Assembly: GCA_024236015.1 (NCBI GenBank)
Contig: JACKLK010000016.1
Coordinates: forward strand, 6,013-70,012
Origin: Rhodoferax sp.
Lineage (GTDB): Bacteria; Pseudomonadota; Gammaproteobacteria; Burkholderiales; Burkholderiaceae_C
Direction: 5' to 3'
Length of the DNA stretch: 64,000 nt
In this document: positions 53,041 through 62,227 of the stretch, in pieces
Layout: each line of letters starts with the position of its first letter
Numbering within the stretch: position 1 is the first letter of the stretch
The notes under the pieces: model-generated
The model's input: the letters and a program-made list of their open reading frames with translations, nothing else
What the model was told of the DNA's origin: nothing
Database searches by the model: none
Translations under genes and position numbers: made by a program

Positions 53041-55082
53041 TCTACGAACTGGGGCATCTGGCCCTGATCCTCGCACTGGCCATGGCGCTGGCGCAAAGCG
53101 TGTTGCCGCTGATCGGCGCACAGACCGGCAATGCCGCCTGGATGGGGCTGGCGCGGCCGTCGGCACGCGGCCAGTTCCTGTTCGTGCTGATCGCCTACGC
53201 CTGCCTGACGCACGCCTTCGTCACGAACGATTTCACGGTCGCGCTGGCGGCCAACCACTCCAACTCGACCTTGCCGCTGCATTACCGGATCACCGCCGTG
53301 TGGGGCAACCACGAAGGCTCGATCCTGCTGTGGTCGCTGATCCTGTCCGGCTGGACGCTGGCGGTATCGATCTTTTCGCGCCAGCTCGACGATCGCATGG
53401 TGGCGCGGGTGCTGGGCGTGATGGGCCTGATCAGCTGCGGTTTCATCCTGTTCACGCTGCTCACGTCCAATCCGTTCGAGCGCATGTTCCCGCCGCCCGC
53501 CGACGGACGCGACCTCAATCCCCTGCTGCAGGATCCGGGCATGGTGATCCACCCGCCGATGCTGTACATGGGATATGTCGGTTTCGTCGTCGCGTTCGCG
53601 TTTGCGGTCTCGGCGCTGCTGTCCGGGCGGCTCGACGCGGCCTGGGCGCGCTGGTCGCGGCCCTGGACCACGGTGGCCTGGTGTTTCCTGACCGTCGGTA
53701 TCGCGCTGGGCAGCTTCTGGGCCTATTACGAGCTGGGTTGGGGCGGCTGGTGGTTCTGGGATCCGGTCGAGAACGCGTCCTTCATGCCCTGGCTGGTCGG
53801 CACCGCGCTGATCCACTCGCTGGCCGTCACCGAAAAACGCGGCGGCTTCAAGATGTGGACCGCGCTGCTGGCGATCCTGGCGTTTTCGTTGTCGCTGCTG
53901 GGCACCTTCATCGTGCGTTCGGGTGTGCTCAGTTCGGTCCATGCGTTCGCGACCGATCCGGCCCGCGGCATCTTCATCCTGGCGTTCCTGGCCGTCGTGA
54001 TCGGCGGTTCGCTGGCCTTGTTCGCCTGGCGCGCGCCGCAGGTCGGGCTCGGCGGCAGTTTCGAGCCGGTCTCGCGCGAGTCCATGCTGCTGGCCAACAA
54101 CGTGTTGCTGCTCGTGGCCGCGGCCGCGGTGCTGCTCGGCACCTTGTATCCGCTGGTGATCGATGCGCTGGGCATGGGCAAGTTGTCGGTCGGCCCGCCG
54201 TATTTCGACACCGTGTTCGTGCCGCTGATGACGCCGGCGCTGTTCCTGATGGGCATCGGGCCGATCGCGCGCTGGCGCCAGGCCAGCGTGCCCGACCTGG
54301 CGTACCGGCTGCGCTGGGCTTTCGGCGTCAGTGCGGTCACCGCGGTGATCGCCTTCGTGTCGCTCGGCAAGTGGACGCCGATGATCGGCCTGGGGCTGGC
54401 GCTGGCCGCCTGGATCGCCAGCACCGCGGTGCTGGCCCTGGTGGCCCGGCTGCAGGAGAACAAGTCGCCCAGCTGGAAGCGCCGTTTCGCCGCGCAGCCG
54501 GGCAGCTTCTACGGCATGTTGCTGGCGCATTTCGGCGTCGCGGTGTTCATCGTCGGCGTCACCATCGTCAGCGGCTTCGAGAGCGAGAACGACGTGCGCA
54601 TGGAGCCCGGTGACACCGCCACGGTGGCCGGCTACCAGGTGCGGCTCGACAAGATCGAGGACGTGACCGGCCCCAACTTCCAGGCCTCGCGCGCCACGCT
54701 CAGCGTGATGCAGGACGGGAAGCTGGTGGCCACCGTGACGCCCGATCGCCGGGTCTACAACGTCAGCCGCTCGCCGATGACCGAGGTCGCGATCGACCGC
54801 GGCCTGTTGCGCGACGTCTACATCGCGCTGGGCGATCCGGTCAGCGCGACGGCCTGGAGCGTGCGGCTGCACCACAAGCCCTTCGTCAACTGGATCTGGA
54901 TCGGTTGCGTGCTGATGGCACTGGGCGGCTTCCTGGCCGTGATGGACCGGCGTTACCGCAAGGTGCGTGTCCATCAGGCCTCGCGCCAGGCCGGTGCTCC
55001 TGCTGCCAGCGCGGGTGGCGGCGCCGCAGCGCCCGCAGCGCCGGACGTGGCCGCTGCGCGTGTCGAGGGGTTGGCCCGATGA
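53037..55082 (+). CDS. ccmF: Heme lyase subunit CcmF
   Basis: A 681-residue inner-membrane protein with about 14 hydrophobic segments. The WWD domain reads GWGGWWFWDPVENASFMPWL. His residues in VIHPPMLYMGY, LIHSLAVTEKR and SVHAFATDP fit the heme axial ligands. It transfers heme to apocytochrome c with CcmH. The C-terminal tail is Ala-rich and overlaps ccmG by ATGA. Confidence 0.96.
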   Translation: MIYELGHLALILALAMALAQSVLPLIGAQTGNAAWMGLARPSARGQFLFVLIAYACLTHAFVTNDFTVALAANHSNSTLPLHYRITAVWGNHEGSILLWSLILSGWTLAVSIFSRQLDDRMVARVLGVMGLISCGFILFTLLTSNPFERMFPPPADGRDLNPLLQDPGMVIHPPMLYMGYVGFVVAFAFAVSALLSGRLDAAWARWSRPWTTVAWCFLTVGIALGSFWAYYELGWGGWWFWDPVENASFMPWLVGTALIHSLAVTEKRGGFKMWTALLAILAFSLSLLGTFIVRSGVLSSVHAFATDPARGIFILAFLAVVIGGSLALFAWRAPQVGLGGSFEPVSRESMLLANNVLLLVAAAAVLLGTLYPLVIDALGMGKLSVGPPYFDTVFVPLMTPALFLMGIGPIARWRQASVPDLAYRLRWAFGVSAVTAVIAFVSLGKWTPMIGLGLALAAWIASTAVLALVARLQENKSPSWKRRFAAQPGSFYGMLLAHFGVAVFIVGVTIVSGFESENDVRMEPGDTATVAGYQVRLDKIEDVTGPNFQASRATLSVMQDGKLVATVTPDRRVYNVSRSPMTEVAIDRGLLRDVYIALGDPVSATAWSVRLHHKPFVNWIWIGCVLMALGGFLAVMDRRYRKVRVHQASRQAGAPAASAGGGAAAPAAPDVAAARVEGLAR

Positions 55083-55603
55083 AGAAATTCCTGATTCCGC
55101 TGGCCATCTTCCTGGTGCTGGTCGGTTTCCTGGCCGTGGGCCTGGGGCTCAATCCGCGCGAGGTACCGTCGCCGCTGATCGACAAGCCGGCACCGGCCTT
55201 CAGCCTGCCGTTGCTCGACACGCCGGAGCAGCAACTCTCGGCCCAGGACCTGCGCGGCAAGGTCTGGATCCTCAACGTCTGGGCGTCCTGGTGCGTGGCC
55301 TGCCGCATCGAACATCCGCTGCTGGTCGAGTTCTCGAAAATGGGCATCGTGCCCATGTACGGGCTCAACTACAAGGACAAGCGCGACGATGCCATTGGCT
55401 GGCTGAAGAAGTTCGGCGACCCCTACACCCGCTCGTTGTCGGACACGGAAGGCCTGGTCGGCATCGATTTCGGCGTCTACGGCGTGCCCGAGACCTTCGT
55501 CATCGACAAGCAGGGCGTGATCCGATTCAAGCAGATCGGGCCGGTCACGCCCGAGGTGTTGCGCGACGAGATCATTCCGCTGGTGAGGAAACTCGGTGCC
55601 TGA
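55079..55603 (+). CDS. ccmG: Thiol:disulfide interchange protein CcmG (DsbE)
   Basis: A 174-residue membrane-anchored thioredoxin-like protein. After the N-terminal anchor (FLIPLAIFLVLVGFLAVGLGL) comes the active site WASWCVACRIEHP with Cys72 and Cys75; YGVPETFVID holds the cis-Pro. It keeps apocytochrome thiols reduced in the periplasm. It overlaps ccmF by four and ccmH by eight bases. Confidence 0.95.
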   Translation: MKKFLIPLAIFLVLVGFLAVGLGLNPREVPSPLIDKPAPAFSLPLLDTPEQQLSAQDLRGKVWILNVWASWCVACRIEHPLLVEFSKMGIVPMYGLNYKDKRDDAIGWLKKFGDPYTRSLSDTEGLVGIDFGVYGVPETFVIDKQGVIRFKQIGPVTPEVLRDEIIPLVRKLGA

Positions 55604-56108
55604 ACGCCTGCTGACGACCGCGTGGCGCCGCTGCCTGCCCGGCATGCTGGCGCTGGTGCTGGCCGTGCTGGCGCTGGCGGCCCACGGTAAGGAGGCGCAG
55701 CCGCTGTCCGACGACCCCGAGCTCGAAGCGCGGGTGTTGACGATTGCCGAGGAACTGCGGTGCCTGGTGTGCCAGAACGAGACCATCGCCGCGTCGCAGG
55801 CCGATCTCGCGGTGGACCTGCGCAAGCAGATCCGGATCAAGCTGCAGGCCGGACAGTCGCAGCGCGAGATCCTGGATTTCATGGTCGAGCGGTACGGCGA
55901 CTTCGTGTTGTACCGCCCGCCGTTCAAGGCCCGCACGCTGCTGCTGTGGCTCGGGCCGTTCGTGTTGCTGGTGATCGCGGCCGCGGTGATGGCGGTCAAC
56001 ATCCGGCGCCGCCGGCGCGCGTCCATGGCGCAGGACTGGAGCGAGGAGCAGCAGCGTCGCGCGCGCGCGCTGCTCGACGAACCCGTGCCGCCGTCCCAAT
56101 CCCGATGA
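55596..56108 (+). CDS. ccmH: Cytochrome c-type biogenesis protein CcmH
   Basis: A 170-residue protein with signal peptide (LALVLAVLALAAHG), then the redox motif LRCLVCQNE (Cys56, Cys59) and a C-terminal membrane span plus short basic tail. It corresponds to the N-terminal half of E. coli CcmH. GTG 55596 has GAGGAA at 55585-55590. The TPR half is a separate gene (ccmI) 16 nt later. Confidence 0.94.
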   Translation: MPERLLTTAWRRCLPGMLALVLAVLALAAHGKEAQPLSDDPELEARVLTIAEELRCLVCQNETIAASQADLAVDLRKQIRIKLQAGQSQREILDFMVERYGDFVLYRPPFKARTLLLWLGPFVLLVIAAAVMAVNIRRRRRASMAQDWSEEQQRRARALLDEPVPPSQSR

Positions 56109-56124
56109 GGTTCGCCTTCCGCTT

Positions 56125-57414
56125 ATGAGCATGTTCCTGGTCTTCGTGTTGGGCCTGATCGCCCTGGCCCTGGCGATGGTGTTGCCCCCGTTGCTGCGGC
56201 GGCGTGCGCCGCCGCAGCCGGGCGCCGGCGCGGCACTCGCGTCCCGCCGCGCCAACGTGCAAGTGCTGCGCGAGCAACTCGCCGCGCTCGACGCCGACCA
56301 CGCGGCCGGTGTCGTCGACGATGCGCAGTACCGGCTGGCGCGTACCGAGATCGAACGCCGCGCGCTGGACGAGGAAGAGCGGGACGACGCGAGCCGCCCG
56401 GTCGTGGCGCGTCGCGCGACCGGCACGGCCGTGGTGCTGGCGGTGACGATCCCGGTCTTCGCGGTGCTGATGTACGCCGCGCTGGGACGGCCGCAGGCGC
56501 TCGATCCGGCGTTGGCGGCCGCGCCGCAGGGCGAGGTGACGCTGCCGCAGATCGAAGCCATGGTCGACGGCCTGGCCCGGCGGCTGGAGAGCCAGACCGA
56601 GCCCCAGGAGGGCGACCTGCAGGCCTGGACCATGCTGGCCAATTCCTATGCGGTGCTCAACCGTTTCCCCGAGGCCAGCAAGGCCTTCGCACGGGCGCGT
56701 GCCTTGTCGCCGGACAACGCCCAGCTGCTGGCCGACCACGCCGACGTGCTGGCCATGATGCAGGGCCAGAGCGTCGAGGGCGAACCCGGCCGGCTCGTCA
56801 TGCGTGCGCTGCAGCTCGAGCCGAACAACCTCAAGGCGCTGACGATGGCCGGCAGCTGGGCCTTCGAGCGCCATGACTACGCCGGCGCGATCAACTACTG
56901 GAGCCAGGCCCAGCCGCTGGCGCCGCCGGGCAGCGAATTTGCCGCCGGCCTGGAAAACAGCCTGCAGCAGGCCCGCGCTGCGGCGGCGCAAAGCGGCCAG
57001 CTGGCGGCCGGTACCGACAAGGCCACGCCGCAGCAGGCGCCGGGCAACAAGCCGGCGTCCAATGCCCATGCGGCACAGGTCAGCGGCGAAGTCCAGGTCA
57101 CCGACGTGCTGGCCAAGCGGGTGCGTCCGACCGACACCGTGTTCGTGTTCGCGCGCGCCACCGAAGGCCCGCGCATGCCGCTGGCCATCATCAAGCGCCC
57201 GGCGGGCGACCTGCCGTTCACGTTCACGCTCGACGACAGCAGCGCGATGGGGCCGCAGTTCCGGATCTCCGGCGTGCGCCAGGTCATCGTCGGCGCGCGC
57301 ATCTCGCCCACCGGCGAGGCGACGCCACGCACCGGCGACCTGACCGGCCAGATCGGCCCGGTCGACGTCGGTTCGGGCAAGCTGGTGCTGATGATCGACG
57401 GCGTCGTGCCCTGA
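56125..57414 (+). CDS. ccmI: Cytochrome c-type biogenesis TPR protein CcmI
   Basis: A 429-residue membrane protein. Two N-terminal hydrophobic spans (MFLVFVLGLIALALAMVLPPLL and VLAVTIPVFAVLMYAAL) flank a helical cytoplasmic loop; TPR units start near AWTMLANSYAVLNRFPEASKAFARA and the C-terminal domain is beta-rich (FVFARATEGPRMPLAIIK). It presents apocytochrome c to CcmFH. Starts at 56125 or 56131 are both possible. Last ccm gene. Confidence 0.92.
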   Translation: MSMFLVFVLGLIALALAMVLPPLLRRRAPPQPGAGAALASRRANVQVLREQLAALDADHAAGVVDDAQYRLARTEIERRALDEEERDDASRPVVARRATGTAVVLAVTIPVFAVLMYAALGRPQALDPALAAAPQGEVTLPQIEAMVDGLARRLESQTEPQEGDLQAWTMLANSYAVLNRFPEASKAFARARALSPDNAQLLADHADVLAMMQGQSVEGEPGRLVMRALQLEPNNLKALTMAGSWAFERHDYAGAINYWSQAQPLAPPGSEFAAGLENSLQQARAAAAQSGQLAAGTDKATPQQAPGNKPASNAHAAQVSGEVQVTDVLAKRVRPTDTVFVFARATEGPRMPLAIIKRPAGDLPFTFTLDDSSAMGPQFRISGVRQVIVGARISPTGEATPRTGDLTGQIGPVDVGSGKLVLMIDGVVP

Positions 57415-57494
57415 CAGGCAATTCGTCCGCAGCGTCCGAACCCGACCGAGGCCTGCCTGCACGAGCGCCCGCCTCGAGCAACCCGATTCCGGCC

Positions 57495-58403
57495 ATGACA
57501 CGGCTACCGCCCCTGACCGCCTTGCGTGCCTTCGACGCGGCGGTGCGCACCGGCAACTTCACCCGCGCCGGCGAGTCGCTGCACGTGACCCAGGGGGCGA
57601 TCAGCCGCCAGATCCGGCAGCTCGAGCAATGGCTGGGCAAGCCGGTGTTCCTGCGCCAGCCGCAGGGCCTGGCACTGACGCCCGCGGGCAGCCTGCTGGC
57701 GCACAGCCTGGAGTCGGCGTTCGGCACGATCCAGGATGCGGTGGAGCAGATCGGCAGCCTGGGCGCGCGCCAGCGTATCTCGGTCAACGTGCCGGAGACG
57801 TTTGCATCGCGCTGGCTTGCACCGCGGCTGGGGACGTTTCGCAGCCGGCATCCCGACATCGACCTGACGATCACGACCAATCCGGTGCCCAACCAGCGCG
57901 AGGCGCAGCAATACGACTGCCTGGTGATGTTCCTCGACCAGCCCTGGCCCCGGGGCGCCAGCCGGCTGCTGCGCCAGGAGCACTACGTGGCGGTGGCCAG
58001 CCCGCACCTGTGGCGCAACGGCGAGCCGCCCGGCCTGGAGTCGGCCACGCTGCTGCATGTGCTGGCCGGCGCCAAGGGGCGTTTGCCGCTGTGGGAGAAC
58101 TGGCTCGCGTCGCTGGGCCTGCGGCATGTCGATCCCCGGCCCGGGATCGCGTTCTCGACCATGGACCAGGCGATCAATGCCGCGTTGGCGGGAGCCGGCG
58201 TGGCCATCGTCGATGCGCCCATGGTGGTGCACGAGTTGTCTGAACAACGGCTGCGGCGGATCGACGGCCACGAACTCACCGCCACCCACGGATACTGGTT
58301 CGTGGAGCCACGCGAACCGGCGCAAGGCACGCCGGCGCACCGCGCAGTCGTGGCCCTGTTCCAGGCCTGGCTGCTCGACGCCAGCCACGCGTCGGCGAAC
58401 TGA
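57495..58403 (+). CDS. LysR family transcriptional regulator (GcvA-like)
   Basis: A 302-residue LysR-type regulator. The N-terminal helix-turn-helix is LPPLTALRAFDAAVRTGNFTRAGESLHVTQGAISRQIRQLE; PPLTALRAFDA and the type-2 periplasmic-binding-like effector domain ending in HGYWFVEP place it in the GcvA group. It lies 80 nt after ccmI on the same strand and converges with the SPOR gene. Target genes cannot be told from the window. Confidence 0.93.
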   Translation: MTRLPPLTALRAFDAAVRTGNFTRAGESLHVTQGAISRQIRQLEQWLGKPVFLRQPQGLALTPAGSLLAHSLESAFGTIQDAVEQIGSLGARQRISVNVPETFASRWLAPRLGTFRSRHPDIDLTITTNPVPNQREAQQYDCLVMFLDQPWPRGASRLLRQEHYVAVASPHLWRNGEPPGLESATLLHVLAGAKGRLPLWENWLASLGLRHVDPRPGIAFSTMDQAINAALAGAGVAIVDAPMVVHELSEQRLRRIDGHELTATHGYWFVEPREPAQGTPAHRAVVALFQAWLLDASHASAN

Positions 58404-58446
58404 GCCGGTCACCCGGGGGGCATGCGGCCATTGCCGCCGCGCCGCG

Positions 58447-59790
58447 TCACTGCCGGATCACGACCGCCTCGAGCTGCATGGCCCGGATCCGTTCGGCTGC
58501 CGCATCGGCCTGGGCCTGTGTGGCGAACGGCCCCACGCGCACCCGCGTGCGCTGGCCGTTGCGCATCTGCAGCGAGTCGCTGATGGCGGGAAGTCCGGCT
58601 TCCTTGAGCCTGGCGTGGGCACGCAAGGCATTGTCCTGCTGCGCGAACAGCCCGACGTTGATCAGGTAGCGACCGGTCTGCGCCACCGGTCGCTTCGACG
58701 GCTGTTCGACCGCCGCCGCCGAGGCTGCCGGCGTCGCTGCAGTGGCAGGCGCCACCGGACGGAGCCGTGCCGCGCGGGCCCGCGACGCGAGCGTGGCCTG
58801 CCGTTCGGCGGCCGCACGCGCGGCCGGCCCCTGGGCCCCAAGGTCGAAATCGGCCAGGGTCGTGGTCGTGGCGTCGCCCGCAGGCGGCGCTTGCGGTGGC
58901 GTGTCCGGGGCTGGGTCTGCGGAGTCCGGCGTTTCGGGTGCGGGTGTGGGTGCGGATGCGTCCGAGGCCGCCATGTCGACCGTCGCCTGCGCGGGGGGCT
59001 CGGCTTCGGACGCCGCGGCCATGGGGGCCGCCTCCGGAGTGACCGCCGGAGGGGTCTCGGCAGGCTGCGTGTTGTCGGCGGCGCCGGGCGCCGCAACGGA
59101 GGTGTCCGTGGCCGGCGCTGCCTCGGCCGTCGCTGTCGCCGGGGGCGGCGCGGCGCCGGACTCCGGGCTGGCCAGGCTGGCGATGTCGCCGCTCACTCGT
59201 GGCCACATGCGCACATGCAGGTCCGATGGCCACGACCCGATGCCCACCAGCGCGGCCAGCGCGAGGTTGCCGAGCGCGATGGCGAACAGGCGTGGCCGGG
59301 TACTCGATTGGCGCGCCAGCCGCATGCAGGCCTCATCGAGGTTGGCCGTGCCCGTCAGTGCCTGGTCCAGCCGTTTGCGGTAGACCCGGTACAACCAGGC
59401 GTTGCCAAAGAAACCCGGTACCAGCAAGGCCATCGTCAGCAGCGCCGCCCACAGGCTCCACTGCACCGAGGCGGGCAGTGGCGGGTCGGCCAGTGCCATG
59501 CCGGCGGCCAGGGCCAGCACGGCGGCCGCCAATGCCGCCAGGTACACCACCGCCGGCCACCACAGGCCGCGAAACAGCATCCAGTTCAGCGTGATGCCGA
59601 ATGCGGCCCAGTTCCAGCTCGGGCTGGCGCGACCATAGGTCTCGAAACGGGACAGGATCGGCAGGTAGTAATCGGCCTGCATCGGGCCGATGGCGGCGCG
59701 GTACAAGGTGTCGAGGTGGCTGCCGGTCGACAAGTCGAGTCGCGTGGGTTCGGTGTCGGCCGCGCTGGCGTGAACATGCGTCTCGGGCAT
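58447..59790 (-). CDS. DUF2628/SPOR domain membrane protein
   Basis: A 447-residue protein in three parts. Residues 1-190 form a DUF2628-like region (FGITLNWMLFRGLWWPAVVYLAA, three or four membrane segments). Residues 190-360 are a long Ala/Pro/Thr/Asp-rich linker. The last 80 residues are a SPOR domain (GRYLINVGLFAQQDNALRAHARL and RVRVGPFATQAQADAA) that binds denuded septal peptidoglycan. The layout suggests a cell-envelope or division-site role. ATG 59790 preferred. Topology needs the linker and SPOR part outside the cytoplasm. Confidence 0.87.
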   Translation of the reverse strand: MPETHVHASAADTEPTRLDLSTGSHLDTLYRAAIGPMQADYYLPILSRFETYGRASPSWNWAAFGITLNWMLFRGLWWPAVVYLAALAAAVLALAAGMALADPPLPASVQWSLWAALLTMALLVPGFFGNAWLYRVYRKRLDQALTGTANLDEACMRLARQSSTRPRLFAIALGNLALAALVGIGSWPSDLHVRMWPRVSGDIASLASPESGAAPPPATATAEAAPATDTSVAAPGAADNTQPAETPPAVTPEAAPMAAASEAEPPAQATVDMAASDASAPTPAPETPDSADPAPDTPPQAPPAGDATTTTLADFDLGAQGPAARAAAERQATLASRARAARLRPVAPATAATPAASAAAVEQPSKRPVAQTGRYLINVGLFAQQDNALRAHARLKEAGLPAISDSLQMRNGQRTRVRVGPFATQAQADAAAERIRAMQLEAVVIRQ

Positions 59791-59905
59791 GGCGCATTGT
59801 GGCACCAGCGGCAACGCAAATAGTTACCCGGCGCGTCCTGCACTGGAGCCAATGTCAACGCTTGAAGCCCCCCTGTTTACGTGGGCAATCGTGCATCGCA
59901 TGAGA

Positions 59906-59935
59906 TTGACTCCTGCCGAAACGCGCGCGTAGAAT
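59906..59935 (+). promoter_or_regulatory. sigma-70-type promoter
   Basis: TTGACT at 59906-59911 and TAGAAT at 59930-59935, 18-nt spacer, followed by six T. It lies 62 nt before the first PEP-CTERM start at 59998. Four or five of six bases match each consensus hexamer. Confidence 0.65.
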
Positions 59936-59997
59936 TTTTTCGGGGCTGTGCGCCGGTGCCACCGACGCGGCTCCGTCAACAAGATTCGGAGAATGAT

Positions 59998-60939
59998 ATG
60001 CATCACTTCGCACTGCGCAAATGCATCGTCGCTATCGGAATGATCGGCGGCATGGCACTTACGGGTTCGGGCTGGGCCTCGCCCATGGAACATGCGGTCG
60101 ATACCGCAGGCTCGATAGGTCCTGTCGGACTGGCGTATGGGGACCACACGCTCAACAGCGGCCTGTCTACGGCGCTGGAAGTGGACAATTACACGTTCGC
60201 AGGTGTTGCAGGAGACAGTTTTCGGCTACTGCTTCACACATTGACATTAGGTCTCGATCCCTCGATCGTTGTGCGCTCCTCAAGCGGAGCGATCCTGGGG
60301 TCAGCTTCTTGCAATGGCACCAACACATTCGGCAGCAACGTCTTTTGTAGTACCAGTCTGGATCAAACGCTCGCTCAATCGGGCCAATTCACGATAAATG
60401 TGTCCGACTTAGGATCGAACGAAGCAGGCAACTATCAATTGCATTTGGAGCGATACCCTCCTGTCGACAATTGGATGGGTTTCAAGTATGCAGTTGCCGT
60501 TGATGAAAGGCTTGACCATTTCACCGACATTGATTCCTTCGCGTTCAATGGGGTTGCGGGTACTGGAGTCAGGCTTACCGTCGCATCGGCAACGCTTGGC
60601 CTCGATCCGGCGTTGAGGGTCTGGGATCCAATTGGCAATGAAATATCGAGCTTGGGCTGCAACGGAACAAATACGTTTGGTAGCTCGATCATGTGCATCA
60701 GTTCCGTGGACCTCAATTTAGCATCGAGTGGCGTTTACAAGTTTAGTGTTTCAGATACTGGCTACGACGAGTTAGGGGACTTCAGATTCCAGGTTAGCTG
60801 CCTTTTCGGCGCCTGCCCCTCACCGTTGGACGGAGCACCCATCCCCAGTCCGATTCCCGAGCCGGAGACCTATGCTTTGCTGATGGCCGGTCTTGGCGTG
60901 ATCGGCATGGTGGTACGCCGCCGACAGCGTCGATGCTGA
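59998..60939 (+). CDS. PEP-CTERM sorting protein with two PPC-like repeats
   Basis: A 313-residue exported protein. The signal peptide covers IVAIGMIGGMALTGSGWAS; the C-terminus is the exosortase signal PEPETYALLMAGLGVIGMVV with a basic tail. In between, two similar repeats each contain LGLDP, CNGTNTFGS and a closing SDxGxxExGxxxxQ-type segment, as in pre-peptidase C-terminal-like beta-sandwiches. The gene is visibly AT-richer than its neighbours, with codons rare elsewhere here, suggesting separate ancestry. ATG 59998 has CGGAGA upstream and a good promoter. Exosortase is not in the window. Confidence 0.87.
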   Translation: MHHFALRKCIVAIGMIGGMALTGSGWASPMEHAVDTAGSIGPVGLAYGDHTLNSGLSTALEVDNYTFAGVAGDSFRLLLHTLTLGLDPSIVVRSSSGAILGSASCNGTNTFGSNVFCSTSLDQTLAQSGQFTINVSDLGSNEAGNYQLHLERYPPVDNWMGFKYAVAVDERLDHFTDIDSFAFNGVAGTGVRLTVASATLGLDPALRVWDPIGNEISSLGCNGTNTFGSSIMCISSVDLNLASSGVYKFSVSDTGYDELGDFRFQVSCLFGACPSPLDGAPIPSPIPEPETYALLMAGLGVIGMVVRRRQRRC

Positions 60940-61143
60940 TGTGGGTCGGCGATTGGGCCTCGCCGAGTGCAGCCCCCTTGGCGCAACCCACGCGGTGGCC
61001 GGCAATGCGATGCGTCAGGCAACACTATTTCGCCGGCCGGCCGGTCGGGCTGGCGGGTTCGCAGTCGCAGGCCGGGTTCTTCGTGCTAGTGTGTACGGCG
61101 GCGGTTCCCGCAACCACCATCGACAACCAACGGAGGCACCACC

Positions 61144-61416
61144 ATGCATTTTTCCTCACTATCGATCCTGTTGCGCACGAGTACCGCGGCGATCGTACTG
61201 GCCGGCGCAGTGGCACTGGCCTTGCTGTTGCTGCGCGGCACGCCGGCGCAGGCGCAGGGACCGATGTCCGCGCCCGCCTGCCAGTGTTCGGCGCCGACCC
61301 CGATACCGGGCATGACGAGCCGGATCGCGCACTGCATGTGTGGCGTGTTGTCCTGTGCGATCGCCGAACCGGCCGAAGGCGCGCGGAGCAGCCAGATGCA
61401 ATGCGTGCGGCAGTGA
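61144..61416 (+). CDS. small exported Cys-containing protein, unknown
   Basis: A 90-residue ORF with a hydrophobic N-terminal segment (AAIVLAGAVALALLLLRG) and AQAQ as a possible cleavage site. The short mature part has six Cys, in CQC, CMCG, C and C spacing, likely disulfides or metal. GGAGG at 61132-61136 is well spaced from ATG 61144. I do not recognise a family. It lies between two PEP-CTERM genes but lacks their sorting tail. Confidence 0.6.
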   Translation: MHFSSLSILLRTSTAAIVLAGAVALALLLLRGTPAQAQGPMSAPACQCSAPTPIPGMTSRIAHCMCGVLSCAIAEPAEGARSSQMQCVRQ

Positions 61417-61541
61417 AGCCGTCGCCGCGCGGCCGCCTGCGCGGCTGAGCGCGACCGGCGCGCACCGGCCGTGTCGTGTCACGGCCGTGTCATTGGCGCC
61501 GACTAACGTGGCGGCTTCTTTCAACCCTGGATGGAGCCGAC

Positions 61542-62210
61542 ATGAAAAACGCGTTGACCCTGGCGGTCGCAATCGCCGCTGCCGCACCGGCAATGGCACA
61601 GGTGCAGATCACCGAGTGGATGTATTCCGGCAACAGCGGCGAATACATCGAGTTCACCAACCTGGGCAGCGGTGCTGTCGATTTCTCCGGCTGGGTCTAC
61701 GACGACGACTCGCGGCATGCCACCGCAGCCGCCGGCGGCTTCGACCTGTCGGCGTTCGGCCTCGTCGGCGCCGGGGAGTCGGTGCTGATCACCGAGGACG
61801 ACGCGGGCAGCTTCCGCGCCAACTGGGGCCTGGCCGCCAGCATCAAGGTGCTGGGCAACTACGCCAACAACATCGGTCGCGGTGACGAGATCAACCTGTT
61901 CGACGCCGGCGGCAACCTGGTCGACCGGCTGGCCTACGGCGACCAGGTGTTCGCCGGAACGATTCGCACACAGACCGCCGGCGGCACGCCGGTGTCGATC
62001 GCCGCGCTCGCTCCGCAGTCGGTGATGCCCGGCAACTGGGTGTTGTCCTCGACCACCGACGCCTATGGCTCGGTGATGGCCGCATCGGGTGACGTCGGCA
62101 ACCCGGGCCAGTTCATCCTGGCCGCGGTACCGGAGCCCGAGACCTATGCCATGCTGCTGGCCGGCCTGGGCGTCATCGGCTCCATCGCCCGGCGCCGCCG
62201 CGCACGCTGA
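61542..62210 (+). CDS. PEP-CTERM protein with lamin-tail-like domain
   Basis: A 222-residue exported protein. After the signal peptide (ALTLAVAIAAAAPAMAQ) comes a lamin-tail (LTD) domain: QITEWMYSGNSGEYIEFTNLGSGAVDFSGW and GRGDEINLFDAGGNLVDRLAYGD. It ends with VPEPETYAMLLAGLGVIGSI and an Arg-rich tail, the PEP-CTERM signal. ATG 61542 lies just after GGAGCCGAC. Likely surface or secreted; the function of bacterial LTD domains is poorly known. Confidence 0.88.
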   Translation: MKNALTLAVAIAAAAPAMAQVQITEWMYSGNSGEYIEFTNLGSGAVDFSGWVYDDDSRHATAAAGGFDLSAFGLVGAGESVLITEDDAGSFRANWGLAASIKVLGNYANNIGRGDEINLFDAGGNLVDRLAYGDQVFAGTIRTQTAGGTPVSIAALAPQSVMPGNWVLSSTTDAYGSVMAASGDVGNPGQFILAAVPEPETYAMLLAGLGVIGSIARRRRAR

Positions 62211-62227
62211 AGCGAGGACCCCCGACC

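Noticed and set aside
52938..54974. 678-codon minus-strand frame
   Set aside because: Antisense to ccmF, whose membrane segments and WWD motif are unmistakable.
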